A stretch of DNA of 64,000 nt, taken from Flagellimonas aequoris (GTDB taxonomy: Bacteria; Bacteroidota; Bacteroidia; Flavobacteriales; Flavobacteriaceae). A program made the position numbers and the translations under genes. Position 1 is the stretch's first letter. Every line of letters begins with the position of its first letter. This document shows positions 1 to 9,947 of this stretch, in pieces. The notes under the pieces are model-generated. The model was not told the origin of the DNA. It did not search any database and worked only from the letters and a program-made list of their open reading frames with translations. The DNA is taken from assembly GCF_003584165.1 (NCBI RefSeq), contig NZ_QXFJ01000030.1, positions 496,001 through 560,000 of the forward strand, read 5' to 3'.

Positions 1-1337
1 CCAAGATAGTTGGAGAGATAGGACATGCCCAATCCGGCCTTGTAACCGTTAGCAATTTTTTCGTTGAACTTGATCAAGGAATCATTACTGGTAGTCAGTG
101 CCTGGTCGATGTTTTTTCGCACTGAAACCATACTGAAAAGGGCATACTGTTCATTAAAGTCCATTTGGGCGAAATGGAAATTCTTAATGCCCCATATTTT
201 AGAGAGCTTACCGGCCAATTTTTGGTCGGGATAATAATCTTCCACATAGTGGATCATAAGGTAATATCCTATGGCATCGTTTACCCATCGCTCTTGGCGT
301 GGATCCAGGTAAAGGGTTTCCTTTAAATAACTGCGAACGGCCGTTTTCAGGAATTTCATTTCAAACTGGAACTGCTCCTCATAGGGCCGTATGAAGGAAG
401 GCAGCTGTCCGATTCCATACAATGGAGATTTGTTGTAATCAAACTCGCTGACCAATAAATTTTCATGCGGGTATTTCCCCAAATTTTCTTCTAAAAAGTC
501 GGCCACCTTGTTGATGGAAATCCCTTGCGATATCTCATCATATTTGTTCGATTCTATATCCGTGGTGACCGTTAGTGCCTTGGTAACGTGCTTTGTGAAA
601 GTTTTTTGGGGCGAAAGGATGATCTCACAGTTTTTTCTTTGGTTTCCAAACAATTGGGTATGCTGTCCCCCTGGGAAATTGGAAACAGTGGAATGCCTGA
701 AATTGGAAGCTAAAAAGAGGTGTTCCGGAAATGTAAAATTGATAGAAGTTTCGGTAACATCGGTGTAAAGGTCATCAAGGCCTTTGTTGTCATAAAGGCG
801 CCAATACCCATCAAAAACAGCAGGGGATAGGTACCAGTCCTTAAGGTTGTATCCGCCACCGTCCACGGCACCATATGCAGTAAACTTCGCATTGGGCAAT
901 TTGATCGTGTAGGTCAGGAACAGTTCCACCGATTCCCCAGGGCGCAAGATGTCGTTTAGGGTAATGGCAATTAAATCACGGTTGCCAACCCTTTCCCAAT
1001 TCAACCCTGTATAGTTCTGGTCCACGATGGACATAATGGTTGTATGCCCCCTTTCACGGTCCTTGGCCAAATGGAGCCCGCGATTAAATTCTTCCGCAAA
1101 ACGTTTGGCCAAAGCCGTATTCTTGTTGGAATAGGCATGGTTCCAATCGTTGAAATAAAGGGAAGAGAGTCCACTGGTGGAATGGTTCACATAGGTGAAC
1201 TTCTGCCGGATCCTGATCTGATTACTCGGCCCATCAAGGGTTGCCACGATTTCATTTTTATGCTGCCCCCAAAGTGAGGCGCACAAAAGGGAAAGGAGCA
1301 AAGCAAACCGCAAATGGACTCGATGGCTCTTCAACAT
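1..1337 (-). CDS. metalloprotease-like secreted protein (C-terminus outside window)
   Basis: This reading frame starts at an ATG at 1337 and stays open to the left edge, so about 445 residues are seen and the C-terminus is missing. It begins with a signal peptide (MLKSHRVHLRFALLLSLLCA...) ending near SLWGQ, so the protein is exported. The following part (KNEIVATLDGPSNQIRIRQ, then YFNDWNHAYSNKNTALAKRF) resembles the N-terminal beta-domain of M1-aminopeptidase-like proteins of flavobacteria. No HExxH motif was identified in the visible part, so peptidase activity is only inferred by family resemblance. It lies 8 bp downstream of the LOG-family gene and probably forms an operon uvrA - LOG - this gene. 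Confidence 0.75.
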   Translation of the reverse strand, partial: MLKSHRVHLRFALLLSLLCASLWGQHKNEIVATLDGPSNQIRIRQKFTYVNHSTSGLSSLYFNDWNHAYSNKNTALAKRFAEEFNRGLHLAKDRERGHTTIMSIVDQNYTGLNWERVGNRDLIAITLNDILRPGESVELFLTYTIKLPNAKFTAYGAVDGGGYNLKDWYLSPAVFDGYWRLYDNKGLDDLYTDVTETSINFTFPEHLFLASNFRHSTVSNFPGGQHTQLFGNQRKNCEIILSPQKTFTKHVTKALTVTTDIESNKYDEISQGISINKVADFLEENLGKYPHENLLVSEFDYNKSPLYGIGQLPSFIRPYEEQFQFEMKFLKTAVRSYLKETLYLDPRQERWVNDAIGYYLMIHYVEDYYPDQKLAGKLSKIWGIKNFHFAQMDFNEQYALFSMVSVRKNIDQALTTSNDSLIKFNEKIANGYKAGLGMSYLSNYL

Positions 1338-1345
1338 GGGAAGGA

Positions 1346-2038
1346 TTAAAAGTTCGGACTTAGGGTTCGGCCCTTATAAAAGGCGTCTATGATTTCTACC
1401 ACTTCATCTTCGGTATCCACCAGTTTAATCAGATCCAAATCCCTAGGACTGATATTCCCGGCCTCAAGCATGGTATTCTTGATCCAATCGATCAAGCCCT
1501 TCCAAAAATCCGTGCCCACCAAAATAATGGGAAACGTGTGGATTTTGTGGGTTTGGATCAAGGTAATCGCCTCAAAAAGTTCATCCAAGGTGCCAAAACC
1601 TCCCGGCATGACCACAAACCCTTGTGAATATTTCACGAACATGACTTTTCGGACAAAGAAATAGTCGAAGTCCAAGCTTTTGTCATCATCGATGTAGGGA
1701 TTGTCGTGTTGCTCGAACGGAAGGTCGATGTTCAACCCCACTGATGTTCCTCCTGCGAGATTGGCACCCCGGTTCCCGGCTTCCATGATTCCGGGGCCAC
1801 CGCCAGTGATGATTCCATACCCGGCTTCGGAAATCCGTTTAGAGATGTTTACCGCCAGGTCATAATACTTGTTGCCCGGTCTTACCCGCGCCGATCCAAA
1901 TATGGAAACACATGGGCCGATGACGCTCATTTTTTCGAATCCATTTACGAATTCGCCCATAATCTTGAAAATGGCCCAGGAATCATTGGTCTTTATCTCG
2001 TTCCAGCCTTTGGAATGCTGCTCTTTTCGCATTTGCAT
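1346..2038 (-). CDS. LOG family protein (TIGR00730, Rossmann fold)
   Basis: A 230-residue protein of the LOG / TIGR00730 family, whose characterised members are cytokinin riboside 5'-monophosphate phosphoribohydrolases releasing a base from an N6-substituted AMP. The family nucleotide-binding motifs are visible: GIITGGGPGIMEAGNRGA (about residues 95-112) and the diagnostic PGGFGTLDELFE (about 146-157). Being a bacterial housekeeping-type copy, its real substrate may be AMP or a modified nucleotide. It starts at an ATG 12 bp downstream of the uvrA stop codon, so it is probably co-transcribed with uvrA. Confidence 0.9.
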   Translation of the reverse strand: MQMRKEQHSKGWNEIKTNDSWAIFKIMGEFVNGFEKMSVIGPCVSIFGSARVRPGNKYYDLAVNISKRISEAGYGIITGGGPGIMEAGNRGANLAGGTSVGLNIDLPFEQHDNPYIDDDKSLDFDYFFVRKVMFVKYSQGFVVMPGGFGTLDELFEAITLIQTHKIHTFPIILVGTDFWKGLIDWIKNTMLEAGNISPRDLDLIKLVDTEDEVVEIIDAFYKGRTLSPNF

Positions 2039-2050
2039 AATGATATCTTT

Positions 2051-4912
2051 TTAAACTGCCCGTGCAATCTTTTGTTTAGTGTTCTCCAGTTCTTTTTTCA
2101 AAAACTTGGCCGTGTAGCTTTTTTTGTCCTTGGCCACTTCCTCTGGAGTGCCTGTGGCCACGACCATACCACCCCCTCGGCCTCCCTCGTATCCAATATC
2201 GATGATATGGTCCACCATTTTGATCACATCCATATTGTGTTCGATCACCAAAATGGTGTTGCCTTTGTCCACTAATTGGTCGAGCACTTCCATCAACACC
2301 CTGATATCTTCAAAGTGCAGCCCGGTAGTCGGTTCGTCGAGGATGTAAAATGTATTTCCGGTATCGCGCTTGGATAGCTCAGTGGCCAATTTTACCCGTT
2401 GCGCCTCGCCCCCGGAAAGGGTAGTGGACTGTTGCCCCAATGATATATAACCCAATCCCACATCTTTTATTGTTTTCAATTTACGGTGGATTTTGGGAAT
2501 GTTTTCGAAGAAATCGACTGCTTCGTTGATGGTCATTTCCAGCACATCGGCAATGGATTTGCCCTTATATCGGATTTCCAAGGTTTCCCGGTTGAAACGC
2601 TTGCCGTTGCAAGTCTCGCATTCTACATACACATCCGGTAAAAAGTTCATCTCGATGACTTTAAGACCGCCTCCTTGGCAGGTTTCGCATCGTCCTCCGG
2701 CCACGTTGAAGCTAAACCGTCCCGGTTTATAGCCTCGAATGGTGGCTTCGGTAGTTTTGGCAAATAACGTGCGGATCTCACTAAAAACGCCTGTGTAGGT
2801 GGCTGGGTTGGATCGAGGTGTTCTTCCGATAGGGGATTGGTTGATGTCGATGACCTTGTCGATATGTTCCAATCCTTTTATTTTTTTATAAGGCATGGGT
2901 TTTTTGACCCCGTTGAAGTAGTGCGCGTTCATGATGGGGTAGAGGGTCTCGTTCACCAAAGTGGATTTGCCACTTCCCGATACACCCGTAACCCCGATAA
3001 GTTTTCCTAAAGGGAACTCCACCGTTACATCTTTCAAATTATTGCCTGTACATCCCGAAAGCACAATTTTTTTGCCGGTTCCTTTTCTTCTTTCACTTGG
3101 AACAGGGATTTCCAGTTCTCCGGTAATGTATTGCGCGGTCAAGGTATGATGGTCTTTTAATTCTTGCGGACTGCCTTCGGAAATGATTTCTCCACCATGT
3201 TTTCCCGCTCTTGGACCTATATCAATGACGTGGTCGGCACGTTCGATCATATCCCGATCGTGTTCCACCACAATTACGGAGTTGCCAATATCTCGAAGCG
3301 ATTCCAAAGAGTGGATCAAGCGTTCATTGTCTCGCTGATGCAAACCAATACTCGGTTCATCCAAAATATAAAGTACCCCGACCAATTGTGAACCTATCTG
3401 GGTCGCTAATCGGATGCGCTGGGCCTCACCCCCGGATAGGGATTTGGAACTTCTGCCCAACGACAGATAATCCAATCCTACATCCAATAGAAACCCAATG
3501 CGTGCCTTAATTTCCTTAATGATTTCCTCGGCTATGATTTTTTGATCGCCTTCCAATGTGTCCTCTAATTTTTGGAAGAACTCGGCCAATTCGGTGATGT
3601 CCATATGGGCCAACTCGGCAATGTTCTTTTCCCCGATTTTAAAATAAAGGGACTCCTGCCTTAGTCTGGCACCATGGCAGCTTGGACAGTCCACTTTATC
3701 CATATAATCCTTGGCCCATCGTTTTATGGAAGTGGAATTGGCTTCTTCAAACTGGGTTCGGATGAAGTTGGAAATGCCCTCGTAATCAATTTTATATTGT
3801 CGTTTGACTCCCAAAGATTTGGAGTCGACCTCAAAGCTTTCCTTACCGCCGTTCAAAATAACGTCCATGGCTTCTGCAGGAATCTTTTCAATGGCATCCG
3901 AAAGGTCAAAATTATACCGCTGTGCAATGGTTTCGAGCTGCTTGAAGGCCCAAGATTTTTTGTATTCGCCCAATGGGGCCAATCCTCCGGCTTTTATGGA
4001 TAGTTTTCTGTTGGGAATGATTTTTTGCTCGTTCACTTCGTACACATGCCCCAATCCGCTGCACTCGGGGCACATGCCTTTTGGGGAGTTGAATGAAAAA
4101 GTGTTCGGTTCTGGAGTAGGATAGGAGATGCCCGTGGAAGGACACATCAAATCCCTACTGAAATATCGTGGGACGGTTTCCCCTTCCTCCAAAACCATCA
4201 ATACGTTTTCACCACTGTACATGGCCGTATTGATCGTTTCAGCCAGGCGTTTATGGAAATCCTCGGTATCGGAAACTTTTAAACGGTCGATGACAATTTC
4301 AATATCGTGGGTCTTGTAACGGTCCACTTTCATACCCTTGGTGATGTCCATGATCTCACCGTCGACCCTCACTTTCACAAAACCTTGCTTAGCAATTTGC
4401 TCAAAAAGCTCGCGATAATGCCCCTTTCTGGATTTGATCACCGGGGCCAATACATTGATTTTCTTATCCAGGTACGAGGAGATGATCAAATCCTTGATCT
4501 GCTCATCGCTATAACTTACCATCTTTTCTCCTGTGTTGTAGCTGTACGCGTCCCCAGCACGGGCAAATAACAGACGCAGAAAATCGTATACCTCTGTTAT
4601 GGTGCCCACAGTGGATCGTGGAGATTTGGAGGTGGTTTTCTGTTCAATGGCAATCACGGGGGAGAGTCCATCGATCTTGTCCACATCGGGTCTTTCCAGT
4701 CCACCTAAAAATTGTCGGGCGTAGGCAGAAAAAGTTTCAATGTAGCGTCGTTGGCCTTCTGCATAGATGGTGTCGAACGCCAACGATGATTTTCCACTAC
4801 CCGAAAGTCCGGTGATCACTACGAGTTTTTCACGCGGAATGGTGACATCGATATTTTTCAGGTTGTGGACCCGGGCCCCCTTGACCTCAATATGTTCTTC
4901 GTAGTTGACCAT
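2051..4912 (-). CDS. uvrA: excinuclease ABC subunit A
   Basis: A 953-residue UvrA, the damage-recognition ATPase of nucleotide excision repair, which works as a dimer with UvrB. Two ABC ATPase halves are seen: the first Walker A is GLSGSGKSS (35-43), the second [12 protein letters not shown], and both have LSGGEAQR signatures ([12 protein letters not shown] and [12 protein letters not shown]). The C-terminal zinc finger is intact (CETCQGGG ... CETCNGKR). The first zinc module is degenerate: C257-P-S-T replaces CxxC, while the second pair C281/C284 is present. The start [20 protein letters not shown] matches the family. It is probably the first gene of a three-gene operon. Confidence 0.97.
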   Translation of the reverse strand: MVNYEEHIEVKGARVHNLKNIDVTIPREKLVVITGLSGSGKSSLAFDTIYAEGQRRYIETFSAYARQFLGGLERPDVDKIDGLSPVIAIEQKTTSKSPRSTVGTITEVYDFLRLLFARAGDAYSYNTGEKMVSYSDEQIKDLIISSYLDKKINVLAPVIKSRKGHYRELFEQIAKQGFVKVRVDGEIMDITKGMKVDRYKTHDIEIVIDRLKVSDTEDFHKRLAETINTAMYSGENVLMVLEEGETVPRYFSRDLMCPSTGISYPTPEPNTFSFNSPKGMCPECSGLGHVYEVNEQKIIPNRKLSIKAGGLAPLGEYKKSWAFKQLETIAQRYNFDLSDAIEKIPAEAMDVILNGGKESFEVDSKSLGVKRQYKIDYEGISNFIRTQFEEANSTSIKRWAKDYMDKVDCPSCHGARLRQESLYFKIGEKNIAELAHMDITELAEFFQKLEDTLEGDQKIIAEEIIKEIKARIGFLLDVGLDYLSLGRSSKSLSGGEAQRIRLATQIGSQLVGVLYILDEPSIGLHQRDNERLIHSLESLRDIGNSVIVVEHDRDMIERADHVIDIGPRAGKHGGEIISEGSPQELKDHHTLTAQYITGELEIPVPSERRKGTGKKIVLSGCTGNNLKDVTVEFPLGKLIGVTGVSGSGKSTLVNETLYPIMNAHYFNGVKKPMPYKKIKGLEHIDKVIDINQSPIGRTPRSNPATYTGVFSEIRTLFAKTTEATIRGYKPGRFSFNVAGGRCETCQGGGLKVIEMNFLPDVYVECETCNGKRFNRETLEIRYKGKSIADVLEMTINEAVDFFENIPKIHRKLKTIKDVGLGYISLGQQSTTLSGGEAQRVKLATELSKRDTGNTFYILDEPTTGLHFEDIRVLMEVLDQLVDKGNTILVIEHNMDVIKMVDHIIDIGYEGGRGGGMVVATGTPEEVAKDKKSYTAKFLKKELENTKQKIARAV

Positions 4913-5017
4913 AAATCATAGCAAAGCTTCAAAAGTAGCGATTTGGCACGTAAAAAAGAAGGAGGTTTGCTTTTCGTTATTAGTTTATAGAAAGCGTCTA
5001 AATAGCTGCTTTTCCCA

Positions 5018-6766
5018 TCAAATGATTAAACGTACGCCCCCCAGTTCCTGCAATGGATAGGGGAACTTATCGCTGGGACTTCCGATAAACATGAAATTGA
5101 TGGGGATGTTCCATTCCACTGATAGTTTTTTGATCAATTGTGGTGTGAATTTCCCATGCAATTGGATGTATTCTATCTTGATTTCAGGGTATTCCCTGTC
5201 CAGCACATCAAGGTCGGACACAAAACTTTTGGTGGCCTCTTCCCCTTCGGGGAAAACGGACACGATCTTCAGTTTTCGGGTGTGCTCGTTGTTGCGGATG
5301 TACAATAACACCTTGTTCAACAAGGCCACATCATCTTTTTTTGTGAAATACACGAATTCCTGGTCGTTGATCCTGTTGATGGTCTGGTTGATGCCTTTGT
5401 AAGACCGTACCAGAAAGCGGTTGATGGGGTCCAAAAAATATCGGATCAGGCGCAGAAGCAATTTGAGCAGAGCTGTTCGGTTCAACATTACCATGACCAC
5501 AGCAATGGTAGGGACAAAATATTCCATGAATACCGCCAGATAATCCGGGTTAAGGATAATGTTCCCTGCTAAAGCCACAATAACCGCTACAATGGCTACC
5601 AACAAAGACAACCATCCGGAACGTTCAGGACGTGGCAGATTCTTTCGCCTCACCTTCAACAAAATATTCCCGATACCGAATAAGGCCATTACGGACAAAA
5701 AGGCAATGGTGTAAACCCCGGCCAAGGCTTCTAGATTCCCTTCCGTGATCAATAATATGGAGACACACAGCAAGAAAAAGAAAATGGCAATCCGATAGGT
5801 GCTTCCTTTTTTGTTTCGTTTTAAAAGAAATGGGGGGAGAATGCGGTCCAAGGTAATCCGTTCCACAAGCCCCGAAACACCCACAAAGGAAGTAAGCACC
5901 GCACCACTGAGCACCAACACTGCATCCACGGAAACCAAAGTGGACAACCAGGATCCGCTAACTTGGTTCCCCATTATGGAGAGCAACGCTTCGCGGTTGT
6001 GTTCTATCTCAGAAATGGGTAACACCGCCAGGGCCAGGAACGCGATCAATGGGTTGAAAATGGTCACCACGATCCACATATTGCGCAAGGTCTTTGGGAA
6101 AACGCCTTTTTTCTGCTCCTCCACAAAGTTAGCAGAACTTTCGAACCCACTGATACCCAACATCGCAGCAGAAAAACCAAAGAATAGGGCCATGGGGAGC
6201 GCCCCATGTTTTACGGGCAAGGCATTGTTGTCCGTGAATACTTTTAGGCCGTGTTCAAAAAGGTACATTCCGGCAAATGAGGACAATAAGATCAACGACG
6301 ACAAGTGGAAGATGAAAATAGCAATGGCTACTTTGGAGGATTCCCCAATCCCGATGATTACCAATCCCATAAAAATGGCCAATAGTCCAATGGTGGCCAA
6401 AATAATGGGCAGTTGGGGCACCAAGGTACCCAGATAAGCCATGGCTTCATTGGCGGAAATCACTGCGGTGGCCATATAGGACAACAACGTTAAAGAAGCG
6501 GCCAAGGACGCCATTCCTTTGCTTGTGGTGTTCAAGAGGGCGTTGTAGGCGCCACCGTTCATGGGAAGGGCACCTACCACTTCACCATAAATTTTTCTGA
6601 ACAGAAATAGAACAACCCCTACGATCAATAGGGAAATCCAAGCATATTGACCGGCATGCAACACCGCCAATGCGGATACGTACAGACAAGAAGAACTGAT
6701 GTCGTTACCACTGATGGATGTAGAGGCCAACTCTCCGAGTTTTACCCTTAATTTTTGTGGTTCCAT
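5018..6766 (-). CDS. APC family amino acid permease with cytoplasmic C-terminal domain
   Basis: A 582-residue polytopic inner-membrane protein of the amino acid/polyamine/organocation superfamily, with about 12 hydrophobic segments up to about residue 430. The N-terminal signature STSISGNDISSSCLYVSAL and GALPMNGGAYNALLNTTS fit an APC transporter core. The last about 120 residues are soluble (NRINDQEFVYFTKKDDVALL onward), similar in position to the universal-stress-like tails of some APC transporters. The start was moved to the ATG at 6766 (MEPQKLRVKLGELAS) because the longer frame to 6865 would overlap the divergent gene at 6849. Substrate is unknown. Confidence 0.88.
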   Translation of the reverse strand: MEPQKLRVKLGELASTSISGNDISSSCLYVSALAVLHAGQYAWISLLIVGVVLFLFRKIYGEVVGALPMNGGAYNALLNTTSKGMASLAASLTLLSYMATAVISANEAMAYLGTLVPQLPIILATIGLLAIFMGLVIIGIGESSKVAIAIFIFHLSSLILLSSFAGMYLFEHGLKVFTDNNALPVKHGALPMALFFGFSAAMLGISGFESSANFVEEQKKGVFPKTLRNMWIVVTIFNPLIAFLALAVLPISEIEHNREALLSIMGNQVSGSWLSTLVSVDAVLVLSGAVLTSFVGVSGLVERITLDRILPPFLLKRNKKGSTYRIAIFFFLLCVSILLITEGNLEALAGVYTIAFLSVMALFGIGNILLKVRRKNLPRPERSGWLSLLVAIVAVIVALAGNIILNPDYLAVFMEYFVPTIAVVMVMLNRTALLKLLLRLIRYFLDPINRFLVRSYKGINQTINRINDQEFVYFTKKDDVALLNKVLLYIRNNEHTRKLKIVSVFPEGEEATKSFVSDLDVLDREYPEIKIEYIQLHGKFTPQLIKKLSVEWNIPINFMFIGSPSDKFPYPLQELGGVRLII

Positions 6767-6848
6767 GTAAGATGGCTTATAAAAGCATGAACGAATGTAG
6801 GGTAAAGTTGTAAAAATTCTAAATTTACGGGCGATAAAAACCAGATTT

Positions 6849-7373
6849 ATGAAACTATTGGGCATCGGCTCCCGTATTGACCACCCCGAATATGGTAAAG
6901 GCGTGGTAACGAACGTATCATCAAAGCATTATTGGGTCACTTTTTTGGAAAACGGATTGGAGACCATTGATTTGGACTCCGAATTTGAAGTCATCGAAGG
7001 GGTAGAAGATGAGGTGGATTCCGTGAGCTTTTTTGATATTGAGCGTTCCTTGGTGCAGATTTTGGAAAAATGGAGCGATACCCACGAAAAAGTGGCGATT
7101 GCGGATAAATGGAAAGGCGGTAAACTGATTTTGGACCCCGGGGATGCCACCCAGAACAAGGAAATGCCCATAGAAACTTTTTTTCATAAGATCGTGATGG
7201 TGCGCGACCGTATCCGTGTGATGGAACAAAAAATCAACAGCAGCAATAATCTGGACGACCAGGAAAAAATTGACCTACAGCAATACATTACCCGTATTTA
7301 TGGCAGCTTGACCAGTTTTAATGTACTTTTTAAAAGCAAGAGCGATTATTTTGTGGGGGAGAAAAGTAAGTAG
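6849..7373 (+). CDS. conserved hypothetical protein with KOW/CarD-like N-terminus
   Basis: A 174-residue soluble protein. The N-terminus (MKLLGIGSRIDHPEYGKGVV) has the HPxYGxGxV pattern of small SH3/KOW-like beta-barrels, as in CarD/UvrD-tail-type domains, suggesting binding to nucleic acid or RNA polymerase, but this is inference. The rest is helical, including VMVRDRIRVMEQKINSSNNL. No signal peptide or membrane segment. It is transcribed divergently from the APC permease and converges on the three-Cys-motif gene, which ends at the very next base. Confidence 0.8.
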   Translation: MKLLGIGSRIDHPEYGKGVVTNVSSKHYWVTFLENGLETIDLDSEFEVIEGVEDEVDSVSFFDIERSLVQILEKWSDTHEKVAIADKWKGGKLILDPGDATQNKEMPIETFFHKIVMVRDRIRVMEQKINSSNNLDDQEKIDLQQYITRIYGSLTSFNVLFKSKSDYFVGEKSK

Positions 7374-8093
7374 CTAAGCGATTAACCTGTAGTTTGGCAT
7401 TTGGTCATATGTTCGACCGTTAAGTAAACGACCACTTTTTTTCTTATTTGTGCCGCCCCATTGTTTGAAAAAGAAAGCAACATTTACTTTTTCACATTGG
7501 TTTTTTATGTCTTTTACCCATTCAACTTTAATGGGCCTGGGTTTCCTACCGCTTTCGCCTCCAACGATTACCCAGCTAATCTCTTTGAGATTTAAATTAG
7601 GAAGAGGTCCAATTAAGGGTTCTAGGGATAGAAATTTAACCTTCGCATTGGTTTTTCTGAGATAATCAATGCGATACTCAACTTCTTGATTTTCAACAGA
7701 CACTCCCATCCATATATTTGGAGTCCAATTGAGTTTATCATGTAACTCCAACAATCGGTCATGTCTTTTAGTTAAAACTTGAAAAATGTGTTGTTGATTA
7801 TCGTTCATGACTTCAAAAACCTTTTGGATAAAGAAAAAAGGAACTTCTGGGTGGAACAAATCGCTCATCGAGTTTACAAAAACCATTTTTGGTTTTTTCC
7901 ATGAGTACGGAGTACTCAATTCCGATTCATGGATCCGCACTTTAAAATTATCCTTATATTTTTCTATTCCCATGGCTTGAAGCCTTTTGGACATTACTTC
8001 AGCATAGCAGAACTTACAACCCTGACTGATTTTAGTGCAACCAGTTGTTGGGTTCCATGTCATTTCTGTCCATTCGATACTTGATTGGGCCAT
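7374..8093 (-). CDS. three-Cys-motif (phage Gp37/Gp68-like, DUF5131) protein
   Basis: A 239-residue protein of the DUF5131 / Gp37-Gp68 family. Its N-terminus carries WTEMTWNPTTGC and the three-cysteine motif CTKISQGCKFCYAE (C-x6-C-x2-C), resembling the cluster-binding loop of radical SAM enzymes; whether a 4Fe-4S cluster is bound is not known from sequence. Further family motifs are LTKRHDRL and VIVGGESGRKPRP. It starts 3 bp after the TcmP stop codon, so the two form an operon. The pair is AT-rich compared with its neighbours and has the look of an acquired accessory module. No phage structural genes are nearby despite the family name. Confidence 0.88.
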   Translation of the reverse strand: MAQSSIEWTEMTWNPTTGCTKISQGCKFCYAEVMSKRLQAMGIEKYKDNFKVRIHESELSTPYSWKKPKMVFVNSMSDLFHPEVPFFFIQKVFEVMNDNQQHIFQVLTKRHDRLLELHDKLNWTPNIWMGVSVENQEVEYRIDYLRKTNAKVKFLSLEPLIGPLPNLNLKEISWVIVGGESGRKPRPIKVEWVKDIKNQCEKVNVAFFFKQWGGTNKKKSGRLLNGRTYDQMPNYRLIA

Positions 8094-8096
8094 ATA

Positions 8097-8942
8097 TTAA
8101 TTATTGTACTTATTTATTATTTGATTTGCAATTTTCACTGCGTTTCTATTGTTTGAAACCATAAAGAAATGAAACATTATGGAATTCGAACTATTCTTCA
8201 ACATATATGGTTCGGTTACATGTTTAAATAACTCATTTAACCTATTCTTATATATTTCCGCTGATTTCTCAACTGCCTTTTCTGTTTTCGTTGTAACTTT
8301 TTCTTCACCAAATAGGGTAATCACTTCACTTTGATTATAGAAATTACTCAAAATATCTGTCCTACTCATACCAAGAAAAGTTTCCAGTTTTTCAATCCAG
8401 GCCTCAGAAATTTTACCATCTTTTTTTAGCAGCCTATTAACACCCATTCCGGTCGGAACCAATATCCATGCATCCACATTTGATTCTTTTAAAGAAGTAA
8501 GAGAATTCCAATTTAATTGCATGCCACATGGATCAATATAGGCCAAAACTTTACGATTCTTTCCTTTCGAAGATTTTAAAAACTGACCCATGGAATGGAT
8601 TTTAGCATTACAATCTTCATTAACAACATAAACTTTTTTATTTGTTGAAGAGATTGAACTTTTTAATTCTTGGGCATTATGGGTGTCCTTTTCCACGAAG
8701 TAGTATTCATCAAAGGAACGAGGTTCATCTATTTCTAAAATACGCTTTGCAGCGCCAAGAATTACTTTTTTATTCTCATCATTTCCTTTTGTTATGGATC
8801 CACTTCCCGCAAAACCATCAAAATAGAGAAGATTCCAGCCAAATCTATCAGCATATTTATTCATTATAGTTAAGTATGCTTTTGCATACTCAACCAATAT
8901 TTCAATTTTTGCATCAGTCCAATTACCCCCAAATTCATTCAT
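8097..8942 (-). CDS. tcmP: three-Cys-motif partner protein TcmP
   Basis: A 281-residue protein of the TcmP family, named for its regular pairing with the three-Cys-motif protein, which is the next gene here. Family features are the N-terminal WTDAKIEILVEYAKAYLTIM and the Rossmann-like YFDGFAGSGSI, plus YIDPCGMQLNW, a pattern reminiscent of SAM-dependent methyltransferases. Function is unknown; a nucleic-acid or nucleotide modification role has been guessed from the fold and is inference. The region 7.4-9.0 kb is noticeably AT-rich, supporting horizontal acquisition as a two-gene unit. Confidence 0.85.
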   Translation of the reverse strand: MNEFGGNWTDAKIEILVEYAKAYLTIMNKYADRFGWNLLYFDGFAGSGSITKGNDENKKVILGAAKRILEIDEPRSFDEYYFVEKDTHNAQELKSSISSTNKKVYVVNEDCNAKIHSMGQFLKSSKGKNRKVLAYIDPCGMQLNWNSLTSLKESNVDAWILVPTGMGVNRLLKKDGKISEAWIEKLETFLGMSRTDILSNFYNQSEVITLFGEEKVTTKTEKAVEKSAEIYKNRLNELFKHVTEPYMLKNSSNSIMFHFFMVSNNRNAVKIANQIINKYNN

Positions 8943-9051
8943 AATTAAATGGTTGTTGTAGTGTTATTTGGGGAATGCTCATTACAATAATAATAAAAAT
9001 GCCTTTTTTCCTACAAAGAATGATTTGTGTTTTTTAATGCATATGGAATTT

Positions 9052-9828
9052 CTAAACCGCCTCCTTTTTCTCACTCAAATACTTCCAATAGCGTTTGGGT
9101 ACATGTTGCGTATGCAATTTGGGGTTGATCCGGGATAGAATGCCCGTACTTTTAAAATAATCGTTCCACAAGGTCTGGTATTCGTATTCCCCATTGACAA
9201 AGGCATCGCTTTTATGGATCTTGTTGTGGTGGATGTCCTTTAGGTTGAGGGACACCATTTCCACATGATCCAGATTGTAATAGATGCCATATTTGCGCTT
9301 TACATCATAAATCAGCCATTGCTGGTCTGCGTAGCGATCCCGAAAATGCTTGGAAATAAGGGGCAGCACGTCAAAATCAGGTTCAATGTTGGCAAAATAG
9401 ATGTTGTCCTTGGTCAACTGAAACCGCACAAAAGCTTCCATACGGTGTTTTTCACGCCCCACCTTTCGAGCCAATTGACTGATGTGCAAAACGGTACTAT
9501 CCGAATAATCCAGATACTTGCCGTTTTGGGTCCGCATCAATTTTTGGATGTAATCAAAAAGCAGCATTTCCACACCTTCGGTCTCGCTCAAAAAAGCAAA
9601 GTACACATTGGAAATGGCGTTGTGGCTCTTGTTTCGGATGCCATTCCAAACGCGTTTGGCCTTTTCCACATGGGTAAAAATGGTCTCCGTTTCAGAAAAA
9701 AGCCCATTTTGGCAACGGCCATTCTTTTGGATGTCGGCCACAGAAATCTTTTCATCAAAAGCAACAAATACGGCCGTGAGAAAACCGTTGAAGCTGCTGT
9801 CGTAAATTAAGGTCGTTGAAGCATTCAT
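9052..9828 (-). CDS. TIGR03915 family protein (DUF4130), putative DNA repair/metabolism partner
   Basis: A 258-residue protein of the TIGR03915/DUF4130 family, recognised by YDSSFNGFLTAVF near the N-terminus and by DFDVLPLISKHFRDRYADQQWLIYD (about 170-195, only part quoted as a landmark). Family members regularly sit beside the TIGR03916 radical SAM protein, which is the upstream gene here. Some family members are annotated as uracil-DNA-glycosylase-like; the activity of this one cannot be told from sequence. It is probably transcribed with the radical SAM gene, although a hairpin repeat separates them. Confidence 0.85.
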   Translation of the reverse strand: MNASTTLIYDSSFNGFLTAVFVAFDEKISVADIQKNGRCQNGLFSETETIFTHVEKAKRVWNGIRNKSHNAISNVYFAFLSETEGVEMLLFDYIQKLMRTQNGKYLDYSDSTVLHISQLARKVGREKHRMEAFVRFQLTKDNIYFANIEPDFDVLPLISKHFRDRYADQQWLIYDVKRKYGIYYNLDHVEMVSLNLKDIHHNKIHKSDAFVNGEYEYQTLWNDYFKSTGILSRINPKLHTQHVPKRYWKYLSEKKEAV

Positions 9829-9851
9829 AACGCTTGTGTTTTAGTTTTTGA

Positions 9852-9913
9852 TGTCATTTCGAAGGAGTTCGCGACTGAGAAATCTAGATTTCTCACATTC
9901 GTTCGAAATGACA
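9852..9913. repeat. inverted repeat of the TGTCATTTCGAA family (locus A)
   Basis: A hairpin-forming repeat: arms TGTCATTTCGAA (from 9852) and TTCGAAATGACA (to 9913) with a second inner pair GAGAAATCT / AGATTTCTC. It is followed at 9922-9933 by CATTGCTAATTG. Related sequence is found at 56551-56745 with the same order of elements. It looks like a dispersed non-coding repeat lying between the two repair-like genes. Confidence 0.8.
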
Positions 9914-9947
9914 CAGTTGTTCATTGCTAATTGTTCATTGAGCACTG

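Noticed and set aside
5799..6437. 212-residue antisense frame in the APC permease gene
   Set aside because: Lies wholly within a well supported gene; residues are typical of an antisense shadow.
7374..8942. Prophage remnant (from the Gp37/Gp68 family name)
   Set aside because: No integrase, capsid, tail or lysis genes nearby; the pair is known as an independent accessory module.
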